DNA of 64,000 bases, taken from Paulownia fortunei. Its lineage: Eukaryota; Streptophyta; Magnoliopsida; Lamiales; Paulowniaceae. The position numbers were made by a program, and so were the translations under genes. How positions within the stretch are numbered: position 1 is the first letter of the stretch; the number at the start of each line of letters is the position of its first letter. Location of the stretch: assembly GCA_019321725.1 (NCBI GenBank), contig CM033121.1:372001-436000 (forward strand), written 5' to 3'. This document shows, piece by piece, positions 12,001 through 23,891 of the stretch. Under the pieces are notes generated by a model. It searched no databases. It saw only the letters and a program-made list of their open reading frames with translations, and had not been told where the DNA came from.

Positions 12001-13156
12001 AAGCTGACCCAAAACCCCAACTCTATGCCAGCATTACGAGTTTGAGCATCATGTCTAGCCTGGAATACAATTGGAATACATGGAATGGCAGCCACAGCAA
12101 AGCGCACGACAGTGAAGGCCTCAGGATCAATAATAGCTTCAACTTCCTTGACAACTGGAATGTTACTGGCTGCCAACACATGAGCATATCATAAGTAAAT
12201 TAACCTTGTAATGCCATAACGTATAATTTTCAGCAGAGACATTTCACTTGATACCATTTACACATCATGGCCTTAAGTTGATTGCATAGTTTCATAATGA
12301 TCCCTCAGTCCATATTTAGATGTTGGTATATCTTTTTTTGGATGTTGGCCAATAGTTTTCCACTTGGTAAAAAGTTTTCCTACTTAACAACCATCTTTTA
12401 GATAAAATTTATAAATTTTCTTGCATGTATAAAGAATAGTACACTACAAATCCATTAATTTATCACAATATCTATCCCTTCTACTTCTCTTTGCGTTAAA
12501 CTTCCATCTACTACTTAGATGCGGCGTCAACGTTCGGACTTCGTAACCTTTTCAAGAATTCTTACTTTTCATAAAAAAAAAAAGAAAAAAAAAATTATTT
12601 CTTTCATCTTGAAGCACGCACTATTATAATACACATGCCATTTCTAAATCCAATTAATAAAGACCAGTTCCACTGCTAAAATCAAATGTTAAAACAATGG
12701 AATGAGGAAAACTGTAAAATCAATAGAATAAAAAAGAAAAAGAAAATTACAAATTTCAGAATATTACCATAAATAATCGTGATGACATTGAGCAAAATGA
12801 TGCTCCTTACTTTCTGCGACGCGAACAATATTCTTCGCCACAGTGCTCGCTTTCCAAACAACGATTTGAAATTCAACCTTTTACCACTAAATACACCGTC
12901 ATTCGATGAAGAATTAAACGCTTCATTAATTTTCGAATCACTGTCAACAGTAATTGTTTCCACTGATTTTCTTCTCAATCTCTTTCTCGCATTACTCGAA
13001 GCATTGTTAACAGCACAATTACATGAAGAACAAGAGGAAGAAGAATTAAAATTGGAAGACCAAGGAAAAACAGGACGGCGTTTCGCGTAATAGAGTGGAA
13101 AAATCGTGGAGGAGTGGGGAGAAGTCGTAGGCGCGTAGTTGAACGGCCATCGCCAT
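9037..13156 (-). CDS. EamA/DMT-family transporter, probably plastidial
   Basis: Seven exons: 12768-about 13156, 11928-12169, 11689-11811, 11392-11508, 11127-11312, 9688-9829 and 9037-9212. All junctions are GT-AG and stay in phase, giving roughly 450 aa. The membrane part shows two EamA-type halves. The first has LGLLTSDAGRASFIS followed by a hydrophobic stretch ending PPC. The second has FPWIPALYTGIFSTGLCLW, DVSATETAIIYGLEPVWGA and LLGERWGASGWIGAALVLGG. EamA proteins are ten-helix drug/metabolite-type carriers; the substrate is unknown. The N-terminal region is Ser/Arg/Asn-rich and lacks acidic clusters, as in a chloroplast transit peptide. Oddity: the frame that joins exon 2 contains no ATG in exon 1. 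Two ATGs at 13154-13156 and 13148-13150 lie one base out of frame. The C-terminal tail of about 45 residues is hydrophilic. Confidence 0.85.
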
Positions 13157-13164
13157 GGCGATGG
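13147..13164. repeat. 18-bp perfect palindrome at the transporter start
   Basis: Positions 13147-13164 (ccatcgccatggcgatgg) are self-complementary and contain both candidate ATGs of the EamA gene on the minus strand. It may be coincidental, but palindromes are places where small indels arise, which fits the frame problem of this gene. Confidence 0.8.
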
Positions 13165-14865
13165 TGCAGCCCTTGTTTGGTAGAGGTCACCTCAGATGAG
13201 CGCAGCTCTATGTAAGATGCACTCTTTCCCATCAATCCTCTCCAGTGCTATACAGTACAGTACTAGCAATTAGGAAAAAGAGCCAGTTATCAGAGGCCAC
13301 GTTTGCACCCTTCTTTGAACGTGTTTAGCTATTATTGGTTAGACTTTTGGGATCTGATATTTTCCCTCAAGTGTTGTTTGTTTAAATATATATATATATA
13401 TATATATTCCGATGGGACAGGCGGTTTTGTTTAGACTACAGAAAATTCATGGACTGATAATTTAGATTTATTCATCAACTTGAATAAATTTTCAGAGATT
13501 ATCAGCCAAAAGAATTATCTCTGATTTATTACCAACTAAATTGCCCATCAAAAATCTTAAAAAGCGTGAATTTTTGGGAGGTTTCTAACTTATAAGCACT
13601 TAAAAATTACAATACATAAGTTAAGTTAGAGGGTAAACTTAGTTTATTTATACTAATATTAATTATTATTGTTGCATAAACACGTTTTTCGTGTAAAGAA
13701 ATTGCATCTAGCTCGCAAGCTTTTTTTGGTTCTTATTATGTGGAATATTCCCTCAAAGGACAAAATTGTCCCCTGTACTAAAAGCAACCTTTTTAGGTTA
13801 TTGTTTTCAAAATCTATTTGTTCAATTAATTTAATAGAAAAATAGAAATCGATTCGGTCTATTTATTTGTCAATAATCAAAAATTGATCGAAATATAACA
13901 AAATGAGCAAGTTTTTTTTATTTTTTAAAAAAAAATTAAATTTGATATTTGATTATATATATATATATGTTATTTGAATTTTAAACTTTGTTAGATTTTT
14001 TTGATTGATTATTTATTTTTATTTTTTTATATTTAAAATTTATTATATAATAATTAATCTTTTACATTAATTTTTACTTAATATAATAAAAATTTATAAT
14101 TATTTTTTATTAAATCAAAAAGATTTGATAAAAATATTTTGAGTGGTGAAAAATCTATCTTGGCGTAGTTGCTCATTTGACATGATCGAGGCATGTGTTT
14201 GTGAATACCAATGATATATCATATATAGAAAATTTACTCAGTTGTTTTCCAATGTTGCTGCATCAATAGAACAGAAATTGAAAACAATCAACTTCCTTAT
14301 CCACGCAGCAGAAATTCTGACAATTCTAATCTCTTTGAAAACGCTGCAGAAATGATGGGACATTTATCTCTTATGTTTTCTGCAAAAGAGATGATGAATC
14401 GGCTTCAAAAGTTTATGATATTTTAATTCAATTATTCTATCTGGTTTCTCATTCTGCATTAATAAATTGATGCTAATTGATATTTTGAAGACGACACTAA
14501 TTTCATCCAATAAAAACCAGTTGGGCATGATGGATTCATCAACATTTTGCACTTTTCATCTTAATATCTATCACACATTAGTGTCGCACCAATATATTAT
14601 TGATATGTATCTTAATCTTAATTTCAACATTCAAGAGTGAAGAGCCAGACCCAGATGTTGAGAAAAATGAAAAAAATTCCACATTCTTCTCCTGCTCCAA
14701 CATTTTTCCCTCTGACATCTTTTCTTTTCTTTTCTTTTTTCATCCACTTTCCATTTCCTGCCTAAATATATGATGATCCACGTTGGTTCTCATCTAATAT
14801 ACAGAGTCCTTTTCTATGAAATTCATTTCTTACGCTCTATGACTGTGCTGAAGATGGTCCTGCAA

Positions 14866-14897
<32 letters not shown>

Positions 14898-17800
14898 TTA
14901 CATTTGTATGTAATTAGAACAAAACTTACTTCCTGAACGGGATATTAGTAGCAGTTATGAGAGTACATTCCCATTGAGGACCAGTAAACCTAGCAAAGCA
15001 ACGCCAATTTAAAGCATACTCCCCCTTTTTAAATTCAGCTATTATTCAAACCAACCACCACCAAGATGTACAACATGTAGGATGAACCTGACCTTCATTG
15101 ATTAACATTAATATAAGGCGCGTTTTGGTGGTTGATCTAGCGATATATTTATCCTTTATACCAGCCTGTGTTTTTATCAGTCCAGTGTGGGACCTTCCTC
15201 ATCACAGCTTCTCAATTTGTTGTTTTTTTTTATACGGCCTGATGAGGCCACAGATTTTCATGAATGATTAATTCCTTGAATGTCTGCTGAACATATGTGC
15301 CCAGAATCCCAAGTTGGACGTACGACAACGCACAGGCGCCTGTGCTGTCTTTGATGGGGCATACCATACAATCTCTTTGTGCTGTGGCATGAACCTTCAC
15401 TTTGTGACACAGAGGAACATGCACTAAGATGTTATACTTCTTAGTTCAACTTTCAAATCACTGGAGTCAAAAATTAAGGTAAGTCTCCCCCTGTGATATT
15501 GTGACTGAGTCCTGACTTATAACAAAAACATGAACTAAGGGAGTTACAGCGTTTTAATTCAAATTAATAATAGTAAATGTTGAAATACTAAATAAGACAT
15601 TACATACAGTGATAGAGAGTAAAGAATAAAACCAGGAAATGAGTGAAAGTGAGGGATATTTATACTTGTGTTGCGTTAAAACGTCAACATCAGAAATACT
15701 TTTCACTTTTTAGACTGCATTTACCATTATGAATCCTTGTTCTTTACCAACTTTACAATTGTGAGACATGGACAATTTCATTAATTCTACTTTACTCTCT
15801 CTCTCTAGTTATATACAATCCTTCTGCTACTAACATCTATAAAATCTTCTAGCGAACATTCATATTTTATGGGGAAAAGTATCTTGTCGCACAAAATAAG
15901 AGATGGTCTTACATCTTTTTTCTCACTTCCAACAATCTTTTGGACAACGTAGTAAACTTTAATTTCAAGAAATTGCTCCCTCTTCTCAAAACCATTGTTG
16001 ATGGGTTTGGTTGGGATATTTCAATTCCAAGGAAGTTTCTATAGCTACTTTTTAGATCTCACCTTGAGAACATGAACATTGTTCAGCAAAAAGGTGGCAT
16101 CGAAACAACACAATAACAATACTATAATGTTTGCTATGCTTTTCCGGGGCAACGTAAAAAGGTTCATGCATATAAAATAGGTGGGTGGTGTTGTTGCCAA
16201 GGCAAAAGTGGCTTTTGTGCAAATCTTGAAGAAGCATATATATGCAACCATGCTGCAAATTCCTCTTTTCCATTTCTTGAAAAATCATACTAGTTGATAG
16301 AATCAGTCCTTTCAGTTGATTTTGCTACTACTATACTCTCCAAAAGAATGGCTCGATTGCTACGATTCATTAGTTAAATTAAATATTTTTTTAATGAATT
16401 AATAAATAATTTAAAAAGTTCGGCTTCATACCATAGGAAACAGAGCTACTATTTTTGGATAAATGAAGTGGTCAAAATAAAACATGATTGCAAACATCGC
16501 CAAAAATCATATTAGTTGATATCTCAAAGTAATTTTTAACTTTAATTTTCAAGCTCTTGGAATAATCGCGAAATGCATGAATATTGAAAGCAAGATGTTT
16601 TATGACAAGTGTTGCAGAAAAATATGATATAAATTACTTTGACTTTTAATAATTAGTGTGAAATTATGTCTATAAGTAGCATTGCCAGCTTGCTACACAT
16701 TTTACAGTCCAGGGGAACACTACAACAAAATAGGATTTTTTCGACCAAAAAAATAAAAAATGAAAAGGTCTCTGAGTCCTAAATTTGTGTAATTAAACAA
16801 AATTTTCGACACAATATTCCTAAAAGAACTAGTTATGATAGAACTGAATTATCTGTGGTTGAATATATGTGTAAATGGCTGGGCCAAGTTCTTGATAGCT
16901 GGCTGCCCTAGCTCTAATCACTTTGAAAATAAAATACATGAATGCGTAATTAATAGATGTCTGGTTGCATTGTCCTAAGCCTTGAGAATGCGTGTTGGCC
17001 CCATGAGACAGGCATCCCCCTTTGAGATAAAAATGGAAGCATTTAAGTCAATAAAAACAGATGAGACTTCTAGGAATAATCAACCCTATACAGCCCACAC
17101 CTTAGCCAATTTTTTAAATACCTCATTGTCAAAAACGTTTCAAATGTTACGTCCACAAACTTATTTGCATCCCAGCGACATATTTTATTGTTGTCGTTCC
17201 CTTGATTTGGGTCAATATGGTCATTGATGCTTTTTTTTTAAACTCGATTTGATCAAACGAAAAATATACATACGAGGTGAATAATTGTACTGTTATGTCA
17301 TATATATTTTTTTATTTATAAAATAAGTGATCAATCACAAATCAATTTTTAATGCTATCAGATCAAGTCTCCATCAAAAATTTAATTCCAAGATTCCCAT
17401 TATTTACCATATTTTTCATTTGTTAAACAAAAAATTGTTTATGTAACCTTCCTTATAAATTACCTCAAATCTAAAATGCTAAGGCCCCATTGGTACTTAT
17501 ACATAACATATATTTTGTAACACACTTTTTAAAGAAGCTATAATGAAATGAGTAGATAATAATGACATATATATATATAAGTACTTATATCATTAGAGCA
17601 TATATAAACATAAAGTTGCCCTAGCTAATCACCTTGCATGTAAGTAACCCATTTAAGTTTGACATATCTTACCTCGCTTTTGTTTGCCTTTTTGAGTACT
17701 GCTGAACCCGTTGAAAAGATTGTCAGTCTAGACTCTAGATAAAATAGGCATACATAATCAAGAACCTTGGCAAACTAATTGACCACAAAGATTGTGAAAT

Positions 17801-18456
17801 ATCAAAATTGTCCCCTAAATTTAAGAATGGTCAGCAGTTAGTTGCATCGGAAAATTCATGTTATTCAGGAATTGTGAACCATTAAAAAAATATATGAAAA
17901 TATGATTATAATATAAAATATTGACATCATTATGTGTTATTTAACCATTTAAGCTAGCATCAAGAGAAATGCATCTTATGAGTCATTTGCGAGTGTCTTT
18001 AACACTGGCAAGTGTGCTCAATTGGTCAGTTTTTTTGGGTGGGTTGAACAAGAATTCTGGGTGCAAAAGCAAAAGAATCAAATACTTAAAAAAAAGTTTG
18101 AGTAGATGAACAACAGTAATTGCAGCAATTAATACAAGAACATTAATGTTTAACAGAAGGTACAGGAGGAAAAGAAACACTGGAAAGGAAGCAAGAGCAT
18201 TAACACCCTTATTTTCTTCCTCTCTTTTTTGTTCTTTTTCCATATTTGCTGAACTGCCCATAACAGATCATTTAAAACAATCACTGAAAAAGCTTAAAAA
18301 AAAAAAAGCCTTGCTACAATTAATTCTAATTCAGAAAGAAAAAAAAGAACAAAAAAGAAGGATAGCAGAAGGAACTTACACAGTCTTTTTTTCTAGTTGA
18401 AATCTAAAACTAACCATTAGAATCCATAGTAGCAAAGCCTCATAGCATTTTGTCAC
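13165..18456. other. 5.3-kb intergenic region with microsatellites
   Basis: Holds the EamA gene's 5' flank, a (TA)n tract at 13385-13407, a second (TA) run near 13955 and (AC)n at 14868-14897. An AT-rich core occupies 13900-14120. Open frames such as 15230-15424 (minus), 16045-16288 (minus) and 16982-17227 (plus) have no splice context or family signature that I recognise. The end near 18000-18456 is probably 3' flank of the CLE gene. Confidence 0.5.
14868..14897. repeat. (AC)n microsatellite
   Basis: About 15 AC units, uninterrupted, in non-coding DNA. Confidence 0.9.
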
Positions 18457-18807
18457 TTAGTTGTGAAGAGGGTTGGGGCCTGTGTGTACTAATCTATTCT
18501 CTTCTTCATACAACTTGTCTGATGAAGATGAATTCTCATTATTATTCTTCTTCTCCATACTCACCAATTGTGATGGACTTGAAGCTCTTGCATGGTAGGG
18601 CGACGAGCCATAAAACCGCTCTTTTCTTGCCGGAGACCACCGTGAACCGCCGTAGCTAATCTTCTCGGCAGAAGATAATAAACAAACTCCTGAAAATATC
18701 AAGAGGAAGCCAAGTGAAACAACTGCAATTCTTGCCGTAGAATCCCTTCTTTTTCTACTCCTCCTCCTCCTTTCACCTTCGCTGGAAACTGACATTTTCT
18801 TCACCAA
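18457..18807 (-). CDS. CLE16-like: CLE peptide precursor, CLE16/CLE17 type
   Basis: A single-exon 116-aa precursor. The N-terminus has a basic start (EGERRRRSRKRR) followed by a hydrophobic signal segment (IAVVSLGFLLIFSGVCLLSS, about residues 27-46). A Ser/Asn/Lys-rich variable region comes next. The protein ends exactly with the CLE dodecapeptide RLVHTGPNPLHN (18460-18495), directly before TAA. CLE precursors are secreted and processed; the arabinosylated 12-13-residue peptide is sensed by CLV1/BAM-type receptor kinases in meristem and vascular control. The key residues Arg1, Gly6, Pro7, Asn8, Pro9, His11 and Asn12 are all present, and the peptide is, from memory, identical to that of Arabidopsis CLE16. 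The next WOX homeobox gene lies 10.6 kb away at 29411, as CLE16 and WOX6 are neighbours in Arabidopsis. The first ATG (MVKKMSV) was chosen; a second follows four codons later. Confidence 0.93.
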   Translation of the reverse strand: MVKKMSVSSEGERRRRSRKRRDSTARIAVVSLGFLLIFSGVCLLSSAEKISYGGSRWSPARKERFYGSSPYHARASSPSQLVSMEKKNNNENSSSSDKLYEEENRLVHTGPNPLHN

Positions 18808-21130
18808 CTCTTTAACAGAAACAAATGCTAGGTACCTAGCTAATATTATATATGCCTTACACTAGCCTAAAAGGGGAAAAAAAATCTTCTGTAAAAATGG
18901 ATTCTGAAATATGGATTTCTTTCACTTGGACTAGCTACTAGTATTGTAGAACTAGAAGAAAAAATGGTTCTGAAATACAAGGTAACAAACACATCATGGG
19001 AAATTCTAGTAAACGCCTACTCAGAAAGACGAGAGAGAGAGAGAGAGAGAGGTATATAAGCTCTCCTGATCTTATGGGTCTAGTCACATGATCTTGACTC
19101 TTGATTCCTGGAACCTTCTTATACATATCTTATTTTCACCTTCTCTGAATCTTGGAATTCTGGACATTGTTTTTACTTGTAATCTTAAAAAAAAAAAAAA
19201 GGATGGTTTCAAAATATGCATGTTAATTAGTTTTGGGCATCTGTTTATTGTATATATACAAATGTAGTTTTGTGCTTGGAGAAAGAAAGATGGGAGAGTG
19301 GGACTGTCCAGTATTAATAGCCGTTGTCTGCGGACTATATAAATATATACATTGTATGTATATTTCAAGTTTTAAATATATGAAAAAATGGAGGGCTTTG
19401 TGAAATGTGATCGTTCAGTACCATTTTTGTGTGGCCTCTCTCAGCAACTTGTTTCTTTCCATTGTACCCTCACCTTGGAGTTTATGACATATATTAAGTA
19501 CTAGTATATTTGTGTGTATAGGTTTGGGCGTGGGGGGTGGGGGTGGGATGTGTTTACTTATCTCTTTAGACCCATCTCTAACCCAGTTTACAAACAGTAT
19601 TACAATAAGAAACTCAAGAAACCTCAGCTAAACTACCTCTAGTGGGAACAAAACATATTTCGTGTCAATTAATTTCTGATAAATGTTAGAATTTTGTAAA
19701 ATAAATGAAAAAAATAGACAAAAAAATTCGTCCCATGTATCTAAATGGGCACGGGATATTATTTAGTGTGAGAATACATAATAGACTTTATAACTTCCAC
19801 AAAGGCAGATTAACTGTAAAATTATTATAATGAATAATTAAGAGGCATTCCTATGCAACAACTAGTAACAGTAGCACACACTAAATTATCTAATACAGTC
19901 CTAGATTGTGTCATAATGATAAATCAAGGGTTCCACAGGAATTTCATAAGTCAATTTGGAATAATAAGCAATTCTAGAATGCAGTATTTAATTATTTCAT
20001 CATGTTTGGACAATTATATCCCCTAACTTAGAGTAGCTAGAGACAGCGTGCTTAAAAACTAGTGCAAGAAGCCAATAATTTATTTTCCTAAGAAAATAAT
20101 GTTGGTATTGATTACTATAAAACTGGGATTAAATAACATTTTTCCAAGCTGGAGTAGGTTTTTCACACTTTGACTTTTCTTGATTGACCAATTTATTTTC
20201 TTAGCAAAAATGCATGTATAGTCTTGACTCTTGCATTAAATTATAATTTGATGTTTAACGATGTTTTTATTAAATACAGATGTATTATATATGGCATGCT
20301 TTTCAATCATATTCTTAATAAGATTTTCATTTATTTTGTTAGTTATAATCTCAGTACTTACATTAAAATTAACTAATTTTGGGTCTGTGAACCATTTATG
20401 TATTGATAAACCCATTTACAAGCTTCGGGCCATCTAAAGGAATTATTTTGTCGTCAGGTCAGATGATTTAAAATATGGCCATTCATTAAGGGAAAGAATA
20501 AGAAAAAATCTGATAATTACAGAAAAAATCTCATGAAAAATAGTATATTTCTTAGTTTTTCCATGTGCCATCTCACTTTTTTTTTTATTAAAAAAAATAG
20601 CTATAGTCGAAAATTACATTAAAATTAACAAAAATGTGATAAAAACTAAATTTAATTTTACTAGTTCTAATTCAGAACGCAATCGACTCATATTTATTGT
20701 TATAACTTACATGTGTGCGGGAATACGAATAAGGTAGTTTCTTTCTAAATTTTTATTTTATTCAAGTTCTCATTTAGCCTCTTCTCTAACTGCTTTGTCA
20801 TTTTTTAGAGTATTTTTAAATTTTTAACTACATTTTTTTTTTTCTCATAATTAGGATATGAAAAAAAATTCATTTCTTCTTTTCTTTGATGCCTTGTTCC
20901 AATCAAATTAATTTAAAACAAGGAAACCTCATAAGGAGTATTAAACATGTAACTATGAGCCATTTATGACAACTTGATTTATTTACAACCAAATTAAGTT
21001 GAAATATATTCTTGAGTAAAATATCAAATTAAGATATAAAGATGGAACAAAAGTATTAAAAAAATTGCATAATAAAGAGAGACATACATAATAGTGCTTT
21101 ATAAAGTTTCAATCTATCAATTAATGTTTA
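18808..21130. other. CLE 5' flank and AT-rich intergenic DNA
   Basis: Immediately upstream of the CLE start lie a TATATAA-like motif (about 18847-18853, minus) and a (GA)n tract (19030-19051). Further on are a G-rich run (19525-19547) and AT-rich sequence without recognisable genes. Confidence 0.5.
19030..19051. repeat. (GA)n microsatellite upstream of CLE gene
   Basis: About 11 GA units, some 220-245 bp upstream of the CLE ATG. On the coding strand it reads (TC)n, a common plant 5' flank feature. Confidence 0.85.
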
Positions 21131-21149
21131 ATACTTCGGATAGTTAAAA

Positions 21150-22440
21150 CAAACTCACTATAAATTACTCGTACATATGAATAATTAAAAAATATTTTTG
21201 ATTTTCGAACACATTCTGAACCATCGAGTAAAATTTTGTACTTTTGAAATGAAATATTTAATACACATATTATATTTATCCGTATAATACTTGAAAAATA
21301 ATATTTTATTTAATAAATATTTATAAAATTTAGATATAACTTAAAAATTATTCAAAATTTATTTAGAAGTATTAATGAAATCATATTATGAATATAATAT
21401 TTATTATTAAATAATTATCTTTAAATTATTTCATAATTATAAATTAAAAATAAATCAAATAATATAAAACTACATAAAAAATAATTTTTGCATAGCTTAA
21501 CAATATGTAGAAAAACAAATTATATAAAAATAATGTTAGAATAAGCCGCATTAATTTTTACTCCTAAATAATTCTTTTACTTTTGTATTTTATCTGTTTA
21601 TCTACAAATTCATATATTAATTATTTTCATATTTTTTTATCGATTTTTTCACCTCTAGCATATTGTTACTTTCTATTTGAGGAAACACAATCAAGATAAT
21701 ACAATTGATAGAAGAAGTAAAATAGGACAATTTAATTTATCACATGGCTGGTTTATCACGAGTATCAACATGAAAAATAAGTTCTCAATAACTCTTTTCA
21801 TTTTATTCTTTGACAAATTTTAAATATCAATCTTAGTTAGATAAATACAAATGAAAAAAAATTAGCATTTAATACATTCGAATATTTATGAATTTTTATT
21901 AAATATTATAGTGAAAAATAAGCAAAAAATAAAAATAGTTAACATACGAATTTATAGATGAATAAGTAAAATACGAATATCAAAAAAAATATTCAAGAGC
22001 AAAAACATGACTTGTTCTTACATATTTTTTTAAGAATTGTGTTGTTCATAACTTTAAATTAAACGAAAATTATTTTATAAATATTTTTATATTATTTAAA
22101 TTATAATTATGGCATAACTTTAAAATAACTATTTAATAAAAAATAATTTATTCATAAATTATTAGAATTTTTATTTTTTATTTATATCATATTCCATTAA
22201 TACATGTAGATAACTTTTAAATAATTTTTAGATTATATTTAAATATTATAAATATTTATTAAAATAAAGTATTGTTCATCAAATATTATACGAATAAGTA
22301 TAATATGAGTACTAAATATTTCATTAAAAAAATTATAGAGTATTACTTGGCGATTCCAAATATGTATGAAAAATATTTTTTTTAATTATTTTTATATATG
22401 TGTACTATATGAATATAATACGAATTTTAATTAAAAAATA
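21150..22440. mobile_element. Long imperfect inverted-repeat (foldback-like) element
   Basis: The left arm, about 21150-21660, aligns with the reverse complement of about 21890-22440 at roughly three-quarters identity by eye. Matched landmarks include 'tgaaatatttaatacacatattatatttatccgtataat' at 21247-21285, against the reverse complement of about 22285-22322. Inner blocks around 'ctacaaattcatatattaatta' (21602-21623) also match, in reverse complement, about 21937-21959. The spacer of about 230 bp contains 'tttgaggaaacacaatcaag'. No transposase frame is present. This fits a non-autonomous DNA transposon with long terminal inverted repeats or a foldback element. Outer ends and target-site duplication could not be fixed. 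Confidence 0.6.
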
Positions 22441-23889
22441 ATCAATTATATAAAACACGTTTATTTTTATTAATATTTTTTTTAATTATTTGTCCTACAA
22501 GTTATGTTACGACTTGTGAAATATCAAATGACAAATAAACTATGGCTCGAAGGAACACAATCACAATTAAAATTCTCTTGTTCATAAAATTGAAATCAAA
22601 GGGAAAAACAAAAATGGACAAATTCTTAGAACCCTGTTTGGAACCAACATAGAATATGCCTCAAACTGCACACTTCGTAAGGGAGATTCGCTATTTCACA
22701 TTCGCATCTTTTTCCCAATCACTTGGACCAATTTTGCCCTAATTTTGACTTTCCCAATAACCAACTGATTCCATCCCTCTTGCACCTCACATTGCCCCAG
22801 CATTCCCACTTTTCAGGTAATTTTTTGCTTTCTTCTATCTCTGTGAGTTGTGGTGAAGTAAAGACTCGTTTTTTTATGTTTTTATCTCATTAGCTTTTGT
22901 TTCATGAAACTTTTCTTTCTTATTTTTTATTTGATGAAATTCTTGTTATTAAATTCTGGAAGTTTAATTAAAAACCCATTATGGGTTTGTTGTCTGTCGG
23001 CATTTTGCGAGAAAATGCTTTGATTTCTGATGCATGGATACGTTTAATTTAATATTATTTAGTTCCAATCTTCTTGTATAAACTCTTTAGGCATGGGGGT
23101 ATTGAGTTTGTTATTTGGTTTCGAAGTCTTTTTTATTGTTTGAATTAGCATGAGTCAAGGATGCCAACTGAATTTCTATTATATGCAGTTGTCAGTTTGC
23201 TTATTTTGTTCCTAATACTTGATGGGGTTCACATCTGATTGATGATTTTGGGTTGTTAGACTACTTCAGCTGCAGACTCCACCTCCAGAAATGAAAAAGA
23301 AGTCTAAATGGATTTTGTGATTGTTAATCCTTGTTGGAAACAGTGAATGCCGATCTAAGTATTGTTTATCACCATTTAGGCCCAATCTGGAAATTTTCTA
23401 TCTAATGAAAGAAAATTCTGAAAGATGAAGATTCTATTTTTTTTTTTTATCTAAAAATCTAACATGGATAGACCCAAGTCAGATTCTCTGTGACTGTGTT
23501 AGGAGCAAAAAAGTGGGAACTGAAGAGGGAATTGGGAAACTATTTGATCTGAAAGCCTCTGTAATGTGCCTGTGTTGCGTAAGAGTGATGATTCTAGTTT
23601 GGAAATGGCTGTCCATATAGCTCTTTCGGTGAATGTTGTATTGAAGAATTTTGAGGATTTGGTTGATGACTCTGATTGCAGCATGACCTTCCATAGTAAT
23701 GTTCTAGCTTGTTTGCAAGCCCTGCATAAGTATTCTTTTTTATGTCTTAATGAAGTTCTGATTGCACTCTGATTGCACTTGAATAAATTTCAGTGACTCA
23801 ACAATTGCTGCATCCACACTTTCCATCTTGAGGCCTATATGTTATTTCTGGCAATCAGTCCAATTCGTTGATTGATTGCCAAATAACAT
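22441..23889. other. 5' region of the CREST-like gene
   Basis: No separate gene. From about 22680 the composition changes from AT-rich to mixed, as expected for a transcribed region. A possible 5'-UTR intron runs from 'cttttcag|gtaatttt' (22816) to 'aatttcag|tgactc' (about 23793). An open frame at 23566-23772 lies inside this putative intron and shows no family features. The last 55 nt form a strong hairpin ending at the ATG. Confidence 0.45.
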
Positions 23890-23891
23890 AT
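23837..23891 (+). promoter_or_regulatory. Hairpin abutting the start codon
   Basis: The left arm 23837-23857 (atatgttatttctggcaatca) pairs with the right arm 23873-23891 (tgattgccaaataacatat): 19 base pairs with a 2-nt bulge and a 15-nt loop. The last two bases of the right arm are the A and T of the ATG at 23890-23892. If this lies in the mRNA leader it would sequester the start codon. Confidence 0.65.

Noticed and set aside
13900..14120. AT-rich block as a possible matrix-attachment region or CRISPR-like repeat
   Set aside because: Only low-complexity A/T sequence, without regular direct repeats or spacers.
15230..15424. Cys-containing 64-codon minus-strand frame
   Set aside because: Considered as a small secreted peptide, but it has no signal sequence, no regular Cys pattern and no gene context.
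23566..23772. 68-codon plus-strand frame upstream of the CREST-like gene
   Set aside because: Lies within a probable 5'-UTR intron and does not connect in frame to exon 1. No recognisable domain.
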